Shown: positions 1-11,527 of the stretch, piece by piece | Numbering within the stretch: position 1 is the first letter of the stretch | Layout of the letters: every line of letters begins with the position of its first letter | DNA from: Hypholoma sublateritium FD-334 SS-4 | Lineage: Eukaryota; Basidiomycota; Agaricomycetes; Agaricales; Strophariaceae | Reading direction: 5' to 3' | Assembly: GCA_000827495.1 (NCBI GenBank) | Contig: KN817519.1 | Span: forward strand, 574,462 to 638,461 | Length of the DNA stretch: 64,000 nt | Notes under the pieces: model-generated | The model's input: the letters and a program-made list of their open reading frames with translations, nothing else | Told to the model about the DNA's origin: nothing | Database searches by the model: none | Made by a program: the position numbers and the translations under genes

Positions 1-824
1 CTCGGCACTACAGCGCCACGCCGTCTCGCGGTGCGTGAGCTTCTTGCACAGTGCGAGCGCCTCAGCGTCGTCGCTGCGGATCTCAACACCGAGCGCGCCT
101 TGCGACACGGCATGGAAGAGCGTGGGCGGGGCGACATCTGACGTGATGCGGTTGCCCATCCCAAGGCGTACCATGCCCGCCTTCGCAAGGATCAGCGCCG
201 CGTATGGCCCGTCGGGCGCGTCCAGCTTTGCCATCCGCGTGTTGCTAAATATCATGAGATCGGAAATAATCAATCATGGGGATAAGACATACAGATTTCC
301 GCGCTATGTGAGAGCCTGGTTAGATACTGCTGCTGACGCGCGGTGCAATAAAGACTCACCACGTCCAAGAACTTGAGGTCTGGGTAATTGCGCTTCAGCT
401 GCGCGACGCGCCGCACGCTGCTTGTGCCCACGGTGCTGCCGGCAGGGAGATCGTCCAGCGTCTTCCATGATTCCCCCTGCTTCACAACTAGGCTGTCGAC
501 GGGATCCTCGCGCTCGAGGATCGCGCCGAGCAGGCAGCCGTTCGGCAGTGTAGTCGGAACGTCCTTCAGCGAATGCACGAGCATATCGACATGGCCCTCC
601 TTCAGCGCAACCTCCAATTCCTTCGTCCACAGTGCTTTCCCTCCGATCAGATAGAGCGCCTGTGATTGATTCTTGTCGCCCGCGGTGGCCATGAACGAGG
701 TCGCGAACGTCGGGTTGCTGGGGTCGCTCGCGGGGAACGCATCCTGCAAGGAGGCGAGCACGATATTCGTCTGTATCTGGGCGAGCTGCGAGGCTCTTGA
801 CGCAAGGGTGATTTCACGGGGCAT
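1..824 (-). CDS. hem3: Porphobilinogen deaminase (hydroxymethylbilane synthase), copy 1, 3' end outside window
   Basis: This enzyme joins four porphobilinogen units into hydroxymethylbilane in heme synthesis (cytosol). Seen: exon 1 (360-824, 155 codons) starts [16 protein letters not shown] and contains the substrate-site segment [15 protein letters not shown] and [13 protein letters not shown], both typical of the family. An 11-nt exon (293-303) encodes R-G-N and part of L, and exon 3 (244 to the window edge) continues N-T-R-M-A-K-L-D. The phases join exactly. The cofactor-cysteine loop lies beyond the left edge. No lesion is seen in the visible part, so this copy is inferred to be the working one. 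A damaged tandem copy lies just upstream on the same strand. Confidence 0.93.
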
Positions 825-1206
825 TCTTTCAGCAGGGATGTAGGATGTAGAGCAGTTGAAATGAGCCTAGATATCTGGATTCGCACTGGCGGCTTTTCTT
901 AGATGGGGGCAGTGATAGCGCTCCGGTTTGGTAGTCGGCACCCCTCGGGCCGGCGTGTGCCGTTAGGCTACCGGCCAATTTCTACACGCGTTCGCGTTTC
1001 GAGTCCCGTCGCTGCGACTCAACTTCCAAGGACTCCCACTCGCCATCGAAACATTAATTTTACGTGTGTAACTGACAATGCTCGGGAACAGGCGCTATTA
1101 GTCGATGGAAATGCTGTGAGCGAGTCGTAAGTCCTTCCGGTGACATTCGTTCTTCGTTGAAACAAGTGACAATTGGACAGCCCGATGACGCAGAAACATA
1201 CTTTGT
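825..1206. other. Spacer between tandem hem3 copies
   Basis: This spacer should hold the promoter of copy 1 and the 3' end of copy 2. No coding exon is supported. A few short stretches (for example CGAAACAT near 1044) resemble sequence upstream of copy 2 (near 2497), which suggests the duplicated unit includes some 5' flank. The resemblance is weak by eye. Confidence 0.5.
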
Positions 1207-2374
1207 TCATTGCCTGTGCTCAACGTCAACCTCGTTTACCGCGTCTATTTCCTTCGCCTTATCTACGCGTTGCGCCCTATCCACGTTGATCTCGTCCAGA
1301 ATCTTCTTCGCGCCGCTGTCCATCAGGATCTTGGCCAACTTCGCCCCAACGCGGTCTGCATCTTCAGCCGACCCCACCAGCTCACTGAGCGTGTGCTGCA
1401 CATGCTCCTGGCCATCGATAGCCGTTACGCAGCCCGTGAGGGTCAGCACCTCGCCCCCTTCCCCGGGCCTCAGAGCGCTTGCCACGCCCACGGGCACGCT
1501 ACACCCGCCCTCGAGGACGCGCAGGCATGCGCGCTCAGCGCTGCAACGCCACGCCGTTTCGCGGTGCGTCAGGGCCTCGCACAGTGCGCGCGCCTCGGCG
1601 TCGTCGCTGCGGATCTCGATGCCGAGTGCGCCTTGGGAGACGGCGTAGAAGAGCGTAGGTGGGGGTACGTCGGACGTGATGCGGTTGCCCATGCCCACGC
1701 GCACCATGCCTGCCTTCGCGAGGACGAGCGCCGCGTACGGCCCGTCTGGCGCGTCGAGCTTCGCCATCCGCGTGTTTCTGAGCAACGTGAGGTCGGGAGT
1801 AAGTGCGCGCAGCTAACGGATTCACGAGAGCGCAACGCACAGATTTCCACGCTATGAGAAGGGTACCCATTCAATTGCTGCCCCCGGCGCTATGTAATTC
1901 GCACTCACCACGTCCAGGAACTTGAGGTGCGGATAGCCGCGCTTCAGCTGCGCGACGCGCCGCACGCTGCTCGTGCCGATGGTGCTCTCCGCCGGCAGCT
2001 CGTCAAGCGTCGTCCACACCTCACCCTGCTTCACGACGAGACTGTCGACGGGGTCTTCGCGCTCGAGGATCGCGCCGAGGGCCGCACGCCTCCGACAGCG
2101 TCGTGGGCACGTCCTTCAGGCAGTGCACGAGCATATCGACGTGCCTCGCCTTCAGCGCGACCTCCAGCTCCTTCGTCCATAGCGCCTTCCCGCCGATCAG
2201 GTAGAGCGCTTGCGACTGGTTTTTGTCGCCCGCGGTCGTCATGAACGACGCGGCGAACGTTGGGTTGTTTGGGTCGTTCGCGGGGAACGCATCTTGCAGC
2301 GCTGCAACGACACTGTTTGTTTGCACTTGGGGAAGCTACGAGGCTCTTGACGCCAAGGTGATTTGTCTGGGCAT
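1207..2374 (-). pseudogene. hem3: Porphobilinogen deaminase copy 2, disabled by nonsense and frameshift
   Basis: The exon layout matches copy 1: 1909-2374, an 11-nt exon at 1841-1851 and 1207-1777. Exon 3 is complete and has the dipyrromethane-cofactor cysteine in LEGGCSVPVG. Two lesions are visible in exon 1. Codon 13, CAG (Gln) in copy 1, is TAG here (2336-2338). One extra C in the minus-strand run GGCCCTCGG (about 2080-2083) shifts the frame; without it the reading would be CGLGAIL, matching copy 1 CLLGAIL. Exon 1 is 466 nt against 465 in copy 1. The VHSLKD motif reads VHCLKD. Splice sites and the rest of the protein are well kept while many silent positions differ. I infer an old duplication that decayed recently. 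Sequencing error is possible but would have to occur twice. Confidence 0.85.
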
Positions 2375-2995
2375 TTCGATCCTTAGATTGATTAATTTCA
2401 GGCGAGTGGTATTTATGTGATTTTGGTAGACTCGGCCCGATTTGAGCCCGTTAGACAAAGTCCTACAGGTCCTCCGAGTCGCCCCTTCCAGTTTTCGAAA
2501 CATCAGTGAGATATTATTAGTAAGTAGTGCAATGATGTTGATAGAAGGGGCCTAATCTCAGCCTAAGAATCTAGATAACGACTTTATACAGCTTTTGAAA
2601 TAACTACAGAATGACAGACCAATAGTGCTGCAACGGGATACTATAAGACAGACAACCGACTTAAAGTAGTAGAATGAGGGAATAACCTTTACAAATGTGG
2701 ATGACAAATAAAAAGTATTGGTCACAGGAAAGCATGAAAACAAATGGTCGGGAAATATGCCGTTTGCAAAATACAATGCAGGATGTGGTATGATGGAGAA
2801 GGTAAGGGCATGGTTAGACGAGCATGTGAACAGCAAATCAAAATGGAGATGTAGTAGTAGGATAGATTTTGGAGGGTTCAAGTGAGTGATAAATGTCAGC
2901 CCTCGAAGTCGAAATTGATTAAAAGGAGGATAGGTTTTTAGAACCAGTCAGAGTGAAAGTCCACATATCCGAAAGATAGCAAAGGACGACGATGT
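2375..2995. other. Intergenic: hem3 copy 2 upstream region and puf4 3' flank
   Basis: AT-richer non-coding DNA between the hem3 copy 2 start and the puf4 stop. It probably contains the puf4 3' UTR. I see no gene. Confidence 0.5.
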
Positions 2996-5900
2996 TTACA
3001 TTCCATACCCAAATGCCGAGCGCTGGTAGGGATCGTTCAGAGATCCCGAAAGACCTCCACCGAACCCAGGCAGGCTAGCGAACGAGGGTGTTTGGAAGGA
3101 GCCGGCATGCTGTTGCGATAACTGATTGTGACTTGAGTTTCCCTGAAGCACATAGCCGTCAATGGATTGCGGCTGGAGCGAATGCATTTGAGCGTTAAGA
3201 TGGGCCTGGCCGAAGTTGCCTTGTCCCGGGAGTGGATACAACCCGTTGGCCGCTCCGTAAACGTCGGTCAAAGGGGACATCTGGGGCATGTGTCGATTGG
3301 TAGGCGCTGCGTTCATTCCTTGGTTGCTGAGAGCCATGTTGACGAGTGCTTGCTGGTTGGGGAAGCCACCGAAAGGGTCCATTTGCTCGCGCTGCAACTT
3401 GTTTTGGATGCGCTTGCCATAGGGAGTATTACGAATCAGGGGGAGAACTGGGCGAATGCCTTCAACGAGCAGAGCACGCTGAGCTGGGTCGGCATAGTCG
3501 AGAGCAGTCTATAGCGTAATCAGAAAACGGTGCAACGAGGGCGGAGAAATGTCGGATATTAACGAACCTGGACGCAATAGTTTCCGTAGGAGTCGCGCAG
3601 CAACTTCTCAAGACGAGAGCGATTCAGCAATTCTTCGATGAGCATCTTCCTTGTGCTATGTTCGGCAACCCGGATGCACTGCAAAGGATGTTAGCAGGAA
3701 AACGATAAAAAGTTTTTTTTGTAGTTCACCTTCTCAATGACGTTGGAACTGAATTTCTGGACAGACAAGGCACAAACGTTTCCTGCAAATTGCCGGATGA
3801 CGCCATCGCTGAATCGGTTGTCATTGAGGTCGAGGATGTATTGAACGACGTAGTTTCCGTAAGGATCTTGGACAAGAGTCAAAGCGTTGTAAGTGATCTC
3901 ATTGACGAGTTGCTGGCGTTGCATTTCCGATGCATGGTCGATGCACCGTTGAAGGACACAACATCCGTGTCGGTGAGTGGCGACTTCAACACAGTTGGCT
4001 GCAACGGCGTTGTAGATGAACTAATAAACAGTCAGATGACGTAAACTATGCATTTCGAATTACCAACCTGGTTGTCCTCTGGCGCCAGCTTGTTCAAGCA
4101 TTTTTGAATGACGTGGTTACCATTAAGATCCTTGATTAGCACAACCACGTGAAGACTCAGTGCCACGATGATGGAATGAATTTGTGCGTTGTAGCGATGG
4201 TCAGTCTGCTATTCATTCGTAAGTTTAACAAAGGAAAACTAAGGTTGAGCAGGCTTGCCTGTCGGCGAGTCGACAAGAAGTCAATCATTTTTTGAACGGC
4301 ACGAGTGCCATGCATATTGAGGGAGATATTGACGAGGTCTTGGGCAACAGATTCGCAAATAACATTTCGTTGTTCGTCGGTGGAAAACTCGAGAAGCTTC
4401 TGGCAAAGATAGTTGCCAAAGGGATCTATCGGGAGTGAGCGTTTGAAGAAAGGTCAACGCGGCGAATGGAGACTTACCCGTCATTAAATCAGCAAAATGT
4501 CCGAAGGTCTCGCGGAAGATCATGTCACGGTGCTCTGCCACCCCTTCTTCGAGCTTCTTTTGGAGGTAACGGCAGCCATGTTGGTCTTTGCATAATGTAG
4601 GGATTTCTCCTTGCAGGTCTTCGATGCGAGTACCAGCGAAGCGGTTGACTAAAATAAAGTGACAGATCAACACGCTACTCAAGAGTCAATACAACAGCAC
4701 ACGCGGCTTACATTCTCGGTCCATATCCCCACGTTTGTGCTTAGGTCCATGAAGTCCATTCATTTTGCTATCGGCGCCAGCATTTCCGCGTCCTGCTACG
4801 CCCAAGCCGTATCGAGAGGCCGACTGAGAGGGATAGACACCCCCTGGTCCAGCTGGGTTGCCGTTGAGATTCGCGTTGGGTGCATTCACATTGGGGCGGC
4901 CAGAAGACTCGAATCCGTAGTTGTTGAACCTAGCTGCGTCCACTCCGGTGTTGATACCATAAATTGAATCGTACTAAATTGGAGATGTCAATGAAGCGTG
5001 GGCTTCCTACATTAGGAAAGAACGTACATCGTCGCGGCCGGTCGACTGGACAGAATTGAACGTCAGCGAGTTGGTATCGTAAGCACCGGCGGGGATTCGG
5101 GACAGAGATGCCTGCAAATCCGTGGCGCTGAGCGAATTCTCATTGATGAGGTGCGAATTTGGCGTCGAAATACGACCATTCATAACCTGAAGGTCTGGAG
5201 TATGAGGGGTGCCCGGTGTCTTCAATAGATGAGTGGCACTGCCAGATATACCCAAAGGGGTAGCAGGAACAGAGCGAGTTGTGGCAGACAGACTTTCCAA
5301 CAAGCTGTGTGGCGAACCTCTACGCGATGGGGCCTGGTTGTGCTGATGAGCACCTCCTTGCGACTGTTGCTGAATGATAGGAGTATTCGATGCAGATACA
5401 GCATTGCCCAAAACCTTGCCCGCTATATCTTCGGACGGCGCAGACAAGGTCAAGTTCGGGTTAGTGACCGTACGACGATCCATCCTTCCTCCTTCTGGGG
5501 CACGAGGATTACCATTGAACTGCGGCCATTCTGAGGGCTTTTCACGAGAGTCCAGAGTCCTATAGTGCGCTCGAGGCGAAGTCTGGGACAAGTGGGCCAA
5601 ATCCAATGCAGCGGAAGCGGCCGAAATCTACAATGTATAAGATACATATTAAGGATAGATTAGACAAGGAACAAACCTTGGTTGGATATGCGCCATGATA
5701 TTTGTCATCGTCGGATGTAGGGAGATTCCTCATGGCATCTTGAGAAAAATAAAGATTAGACACCCATAAACCTGAAAAAAAAACTGTACACATACTGTGC
5801 ATTTCCTGATCCAACTGCTCGTCGAGCATCATCCCAGCATTATAAGTGCTGGCATAACGAGCACCCTCATCGTCTCCATAACGCCCATTCCCCCTTTGCA

Positions 5901-6667
5901 AGACGGATGCAGACACCGGCGTGGCCACCGGAGATGCACGATTGGACCGATCGCCAGCGAGGGACAAACCCTGGATTTGGACAGCGAGATCGTCGTCGTG
6001 GCTGCTTGCGGAAGTGCGTCGACTGGCGGGCATACTTTTAGCACCCGCGGAACGCGCAAAACTATGACCGTTTCCCGCAGGCCCATTGGCAAGGTCGGGC
6101 GAGAGGTTAACCGAAGGGGCATAGGTCACCGACTTGCGCTTGTCTGCCGCAGTGCCGACGACTTATAGGAGAACAGGTTAGAGAGACATAACGAACATCA
6201 GGGTGGAGAACTTACCCAATTGCGCATTGATGCGAGGAGGCGTGGTCGGCGCGGAGACGGCCAAGTGCTGAACACCACCGCTGCCATTTGGCTCGTAGGG
6301 GATGCTGAGAAGCTCCTGAGCTTGCTTTTGTTCGAGCGCACGCATCTGATCCTCAAAAAGCTTGCGCTGAATGAGGCGTTGACGTTCGTGCTCCATACGT
6401 TTCAGCTCAACGCGCTGTCAATTGCGACAACCGTTAAATCCATACACACCCCGCCAAGCTATTGGAAATGAACTCACTGCTGACAATTCAGGCATATTAC
6501 TTCCTAACCTCGCAGCCTGATAGAAATGGAATGAATGGGCGAACGCGAATCGCGTCGAGCAGAAAACTCACCGAGTCGGCAAGGTCGAGGAAGGCAGGTG
6601 GACTATTCTTCCCTCCGTCAGAGGAGTGATTATCAGTAGGTGAGGTAGTATTTTCCGTAGTGTTCAT
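2996..6667 (-). CDS. puf4: Pumilio/PUF RNA-binding protein, Puf4 type
   Basis: Cytoplasmic post-transcriptional regulator that binds 3' UTR elements of mRNAs through eight PUF repeats. Seen: exon 1 6572-6667 (MNTTENTTSP...), a 39-nt exon near 6478-6520, a basic/coiled segment (RVELKRMEHERQRLIQ), then a long Ser/Asn/Gly-rich disordered region. The PUM domain is encoded from about 4680 down to 3400. Repeat motifs in order: QHGCRYLQ, FGNYLCQ, MHGTRAVQ, NGNHVIQ, HGCCVLQ, YGNYVVQ, FSSNVIE, YGNYCVQ, followed by RNTPYGKRI. This series, especially CKDQHGCR in repeat 1, matches yeast Puf4 better than Puf3. The C-terminal tail (about 130 residues, Gln/Gly/Asn-rich) ends FGYGM. The length is about 1,000 residues over roughly a dozen exons. 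Some splice sites in the N-terminal half are less certain. Confidence 0.9.
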
Positions 6668-7865
6668 TTTCGCAACCGATGTGCTTGTAACTTTTCAAAG
6701 CAGTGAAAGACAGGGACGAAAGAGAAGGTAATTCTGAGGGTATAGGTGGACGATGATGCAGTTGCAGAAAGGTATTCCTGTGGTGCCAGTTCAGACACGA
6801 CATTTGGGCAGGCCATCAATCGACTGACCTGTGAACTGCTTGGAGCCGTCTTTGAGAATGATGTTACAAGCGCCGAGCTGTGCAAATGAGATAGAGAAGA
6901 AGTGAGAACGACGAAGACCGACTCTTTTAGCACCCCGAATGTACGGAGAGGACAGAGAGCGAGAGGTTGTAGGTGGAGAATATAAGTATTGGTCGCTGAG
7001 TGCTCTACGTTTTGGTCCCTGAGCTCAAAAGCCCCCGGCAATTTCCTTCAAATTTTTCAACTCCGGTCCCTGACCGTTCGCTCGAAAACTTCTATTCTCA
7101 AGCCTGCTAGTTCCCTGAATCTACCAGCCTTGCGCTTGTTAATCGCGCAACTGCCGCGTTATTTAATTATAACTACATACTCCAGCAATGGCACCTCACT
7201 TCCTCGCTATCCTCTCCCCCAGGAGGCTGTCCAGCCAGAGGAGTATACCGGATCATTTCTTATTTTGCTTCCTTCCCCACAACAAAATTCCTGTAGGCGG
7301 TGACGCCCAATTTCTCTACTTTTACTTTGAAAATCTTTCAATTTCTATCCAATCGAAGGGCGGAAGACTGAAGTCCCGTCGCCTAAAAAGATTTCCCATC
7401 ATGAACACTTCGTATCGCATCAAGGCCGATCAAAGGAATCTCGGCCCTGCTGTGCGTGAAAATATTTGCCCACATTCCAAATGGCTTCCATCGCCAGCAA
7501 ACATTTGGTAACATTTTTTACTAGCGCTTAGGCTTGAAGCCTCTGTTGTCATCACGATCGAATTAGACATGTTACTTATACGTAAATACGACACAGAGAG
7601 GCCCGTCCGGAAAATTATACAGACAGTACGTAGGTAGGAAGGTAATCATGGATGAATCCATAATGCTAATGAACAGTGGCGAAAGAGTGCGCTTCATACA
7701 AAAAACTCACAAAGTTCACCAGCGTGCCCCCAGGTGCCCCCCTATCTTAAGGAGGTCCCACCCATCCTTTCTTAGCCGACAGGTAAATGGTACGACTGCG
7801 GCTTCGAGGACCGTCGCTTGCGGCGATCATGCCAGCTCTATCCTGCTTAGAACGTAGGTCCAGGG
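6668..7865. other. Intergenic, probable puf4 5' UTR/promoter and vps38 3' flank
   Basis: A 1.2-kb gap with no exon I can support. The segment next to puf4 is pyrimidine-rich on the minus strand, as is common for fungal 5' UTRs. A long regulatory 5' leader for puf4 is plausible but not shown. Confidence 0.45.
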
Positions 7866-10800
7866 TCATATTTCGGCCACGATATCTCTCGTCACAGTGG
7901 CGGGAACGCCATCGGAAGCGGCGGCGTGTATCGTCATCCTGTCTTCTTCGCTCCCTTCCGAAATTTCGTCGGAGTGCTCGTCCTCAGATTCTTCGTCGTC
8001 GTCAGTCTCCGAAGAGGTCTTGGTGCTGCTCGAAGGGTACCGCGAGCGCAAAAAGTCGGTAAATGGCACAAATCCAAGGAATGATTTTTGCTTCCGAGAT
8101 TCTTCCGCCAGGAGGGATGCGGTGGGAGTGGTTGTTCCACTCACAGTGGGAGTGGTTGCCCCTTCGGCAAGCGACCGGGCGTCTAGGTTAATATGGGATG
8201 GTTTGGGCGTCTGAACATTGTCATTCTCGGGAGACGGTGTCCGGAGTGGCGTTTGCAGCCCAGTTGGAGAAACAGGTATAGAAGCAAGTCTAACGGAGCT
8301 GCGATGAATTGCGACATTAACGTATGTGTCAAAATAACGGCGGAAGTGACATACTGGTGGTAGATATCGATGTCGTGGCTAAGAGTTAACAGAAGATTCT
8401 TTAGATTAGGAAGTGTGTGCCGCATATCCAAGGCTCGCAGGTCGCGCTCCGACATTAGCTATAGAATGCAATTAAGTACAGGAAAATTCTGGTTCAAGCG
8501 CACCTACCATTTCGATGTCTTTATTGAGCAGAAAGACACCATATTCAAATCTGTATGTGTCGACCCCTTTCGAAAATAGCGGAAACCTGAGAAAAAACGC
8601 ATCAGCAAAAAGAAATAAAGGCCCTTTGAAACCACACATACATCCGAGGTCCAACCATGGCTGATATCCCATCCCGAATCAGGCTGCGGCTTCCGATGCA
8701 AGTTACGGGGTATACCAAGTTTTTACCGATATACGCAGCCAGTATTTGCAGCACTTGCGCGACATACCCTAGAGCAGTGGCCACAGCGTCTTCTGTCACA
8801 TCTTTGTGTTCAGACATGGTAAGTGGCGGCGCCGGGTCCGTGGGGTTCAGTGGTATCGGCAATGGTACATCCAAGATTGTATACAACAAATCAGGAGGAG
8901 AGTATAGTTCTATGGGGAATATCGTTGTTAACAAGGATAGAAGTGATGTCCGTGTAGAAAGCATTTTCGTGTGGAGTGGTTCCAGGCGATTCCTGTTCGG
9001 CCATTTAAATAATCAACGCAGGAGGAGAATGGGAGTATTAATCCGGGCATACCTTTCGTCTTCTATTCGATCAGCCACCTCTGGATCGAGCGTAAGAACG
9101 TCTCTCGCAGATGTAAGCGTTTCTAATCTCTTTTTCAGCTTTTCAGCTCGGTCAGCAATCTCCAATTTCCCTGTGGGTTATAAATTAGTAATTCGAGAAA
9201 TATATTCTGGGTATCGTACTCTGAGCAATTTGATCTACCACCAGATTGTGCTTCGCAGTCATTTCCTTGATGCGTAATTCCCGTTCAGATATTTCTCGTC
9301 TCTAGACGACGATCAGCGATGCTAATATAACGGCGCTTGTGTAAATCGTACCATAGGAAATGTCTCGTCATCCTTCAGCAGGCCGTTGATCTTCCGGACC
9401 ACCTCACCAAGCGACGCTTCGTTATCCGAAATGAGTGATTGTAGATTGACAAGTCTTTATGATTCTTTTAATAGGCCATGATATCATATAGAAGGCAAGC
9501 TCACTTGAACAGGTCCTGCCAATTAGCTGTCTTTATTCTGCCTCCTAGGTCAATCGAGTCCTGTGGACCTTGATGACGCCGTCTCCGCGAGAGTGGCAAG
9601 ATCTCTGCGGGCGAAATTATTTCCACGTCCGACGACGGCTGGTCATTATTTTGCTTTGCTTTGCGAATCTCTGACTCTGGGTCTGACGTATATCCACCCG
9701 TCGGAGAACTGGACCGAGAATCAAGCGAAGGCGAACGGCGGGGAAGGTAGAAAGTTCGGCCTGGTGGGGACAATGTAACTAGGATCGTATTCGATGGCAA
9801 CTGAGACGGATTGGTTTCTAGCTGAACTAAAGGATTAACTGTGGTATAAGGGAGAGAGAAGTGGCTCCTACATCATCAGGGAGAGGTAAAAGTTTGTTCA
9901 AATGGATATCTTTTTCCTCTAAAAGCTTCCAGTGAACATGGCTTTCAGTAGCGGTCGATCCTTTATGATGTTCGCTCGTATCATGATATCTCTCGCGTAA
10001 AGGTACTTTCCCCCATACCTCGACCTTCAAAAATTGTCCACTCGTATCGCAAGGTCGACAGAAATCCCGGCCAGATTGTACATCCAGGTAGAAAAGCGGA
10101 TTTATCGACGGTCGATGCACCGGGGAGAAATAAACTGGTGTTTCTAGCCCGTTGGACAGAACGTCTTGCAGCTCAGTGGATTGTTCCGTTACTGGCTTTT
10201 CCCCGCGCGTCAGAGAACCGGTAGGGAAGCTAAGACCGTTCGGTTTACTGCTGAGGTGGGATTTGGATTTAGCATCCTGCTTTGGTGTTGCGTGGTGATC
10301 GAAAGTGGTTTTAGACGGTGGTGCTGAACTTGGCATTGGTACACGGGCTTTATGGGACGGGAAAAGGGAGGTAAGATGTTTGGCACTTGAAGAAGAACCA
10401 ACCGTCTTGTGCACGCGGGATAGGGAAGATGGTTTTTGCATTGGCGCGGAGCGTAGAGGCACAGGTGGGTTGGGGCTATCAGGACTCGAAGCTTCGACTC
10501 CATGATTGGCACTGTTCGCGAGGGGGAGGCTGATGGTGATGAAAGTTTCGACCATCCTAGAGTTGATTATCTTCTCTAAACTAGCCTGCGAGTTATCGCT
10601 AGGAGCAGGGGGTATGGCTGTTGAAGATTCTCCGGTCGAAAACATAGAGCTTGCTAAGTGGATGCTACTGGAAGACGTCATAGAGCTTGTTCTAGGGCGA
10701 TGCCCTCGCAAAGACCGTACCGAGCGGGATGAACTCGACGGTGGAATGCTCTTGGAGGAGCTGGTGGATGCATTCAGGTTTACGGTCGAAGAGGTGGACG

Positions 10801-11180
10801 TCCGTCGCTCTCGTGATTCCGATGACGGCTTCCGGTCTGATTGCTCAAGGATTCCTTCCTCCCATTTGAGGTTAAAACGCGTCGAACTGGAGGCTGTTGA
10901 TGCTTTCCGAGTGTGTTTTCTCGATACTATTGCTCCGAGATCGTCCACCACACCAGGTGCAGAGAATTGTGAATGTTCGGTAGGTTGGGTCAAAGCAGTA
11001 GTGACGGCATCGCGGACAGGAAAGGGTGTTAGATTGCGGATTTGAATTTCTGTGATGTGTCGAGTCCGACGCTGGCACTGGTGAGCACAGGGTATTGAGA
11101 ATGGCAGGAGACAACCATACTGCAGTTATGTGGTCGCTCCCATAGGTGGTGTGGTCAACAGAGGTTGTTGTGCTCGACAT
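7866..11180 (-). CDS. vps38: Vps38/UVRAG-like subunit of Vps34 PI3-kinase complex II
   Basis: Membrane-trafficking subunit that places the Vps34-Vps15-Vps30 lipid kinase on endosomes and vacuoles. Seen: exon 1 11121-11180 (MSSTTTSVDH...), a 49-nt intron, then RRTRHITEIQIRNLTPFPVR, the usual N-terminal signature of fungal members. A Ser-rich spacer follows. A C2-like segment contains FYLDVQSGRDFCRPCD and LPSNTILVTLSPPGRTFYLP. Next come a coiled coil (9500-9050) and the C-terminal BARA-type domain with FPLFSKGVDTYRFEYGVFLL followed by NKDIEMLMSERDLRALD. The tail is acidic and Ser-rich and ends RDIVAEI. Total about 900-950 residues. The Ser-rich linker is longer than in yeast Vps38. The family call rests mainly on the N- and C-terminal motifs. 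Confidence 0.85.
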
Positions 11181-11527
11181 AATTAGGATCAGACTCCGGC
11201 CTCGACTCTTGCATAAATATGGATCAAATTCAATAGGTTAATCCAGCATAGAATTCGATAATATGTACCGGACCGAGTGACTGAGAGCCACGGGTTATAA
11301 GCGAACGAGCACGGTCGGTGGTTGAGAAAGGAGTACGCTGCAGGAACAGAGCATTGATGCGGACAACGGCCTATCACTTTGCCTGTTATGGAAATACATC
11401 GTCCACCACGAGCCACCACGTTCAACATTGTCTGTGGCCGGCCTGTCATCGTTCCCTGTAATATTGTCATCTGTTATTAGGTCTGTGAAAGAACCTAGTT
11501 GTTCCCTACTGTCTGCCCGAAATTGGG
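11181..11527. promoter_or_regulatory. Divergent promoter region, vps38 and the 11528 gene
   Basis: 347 bp separate two start codons that face away from each other. Both genes must take their core promoters from here. I see no clear TATA box or other named element. Confidence 0.5.

Noticed and set aside
960..1025. tRNA-like B box (GTTTCGAGTCCC) in the hem3 spacer
   Set aside because: No acceptor or anticodon stem pairs with it and there is no A box at the right distance.
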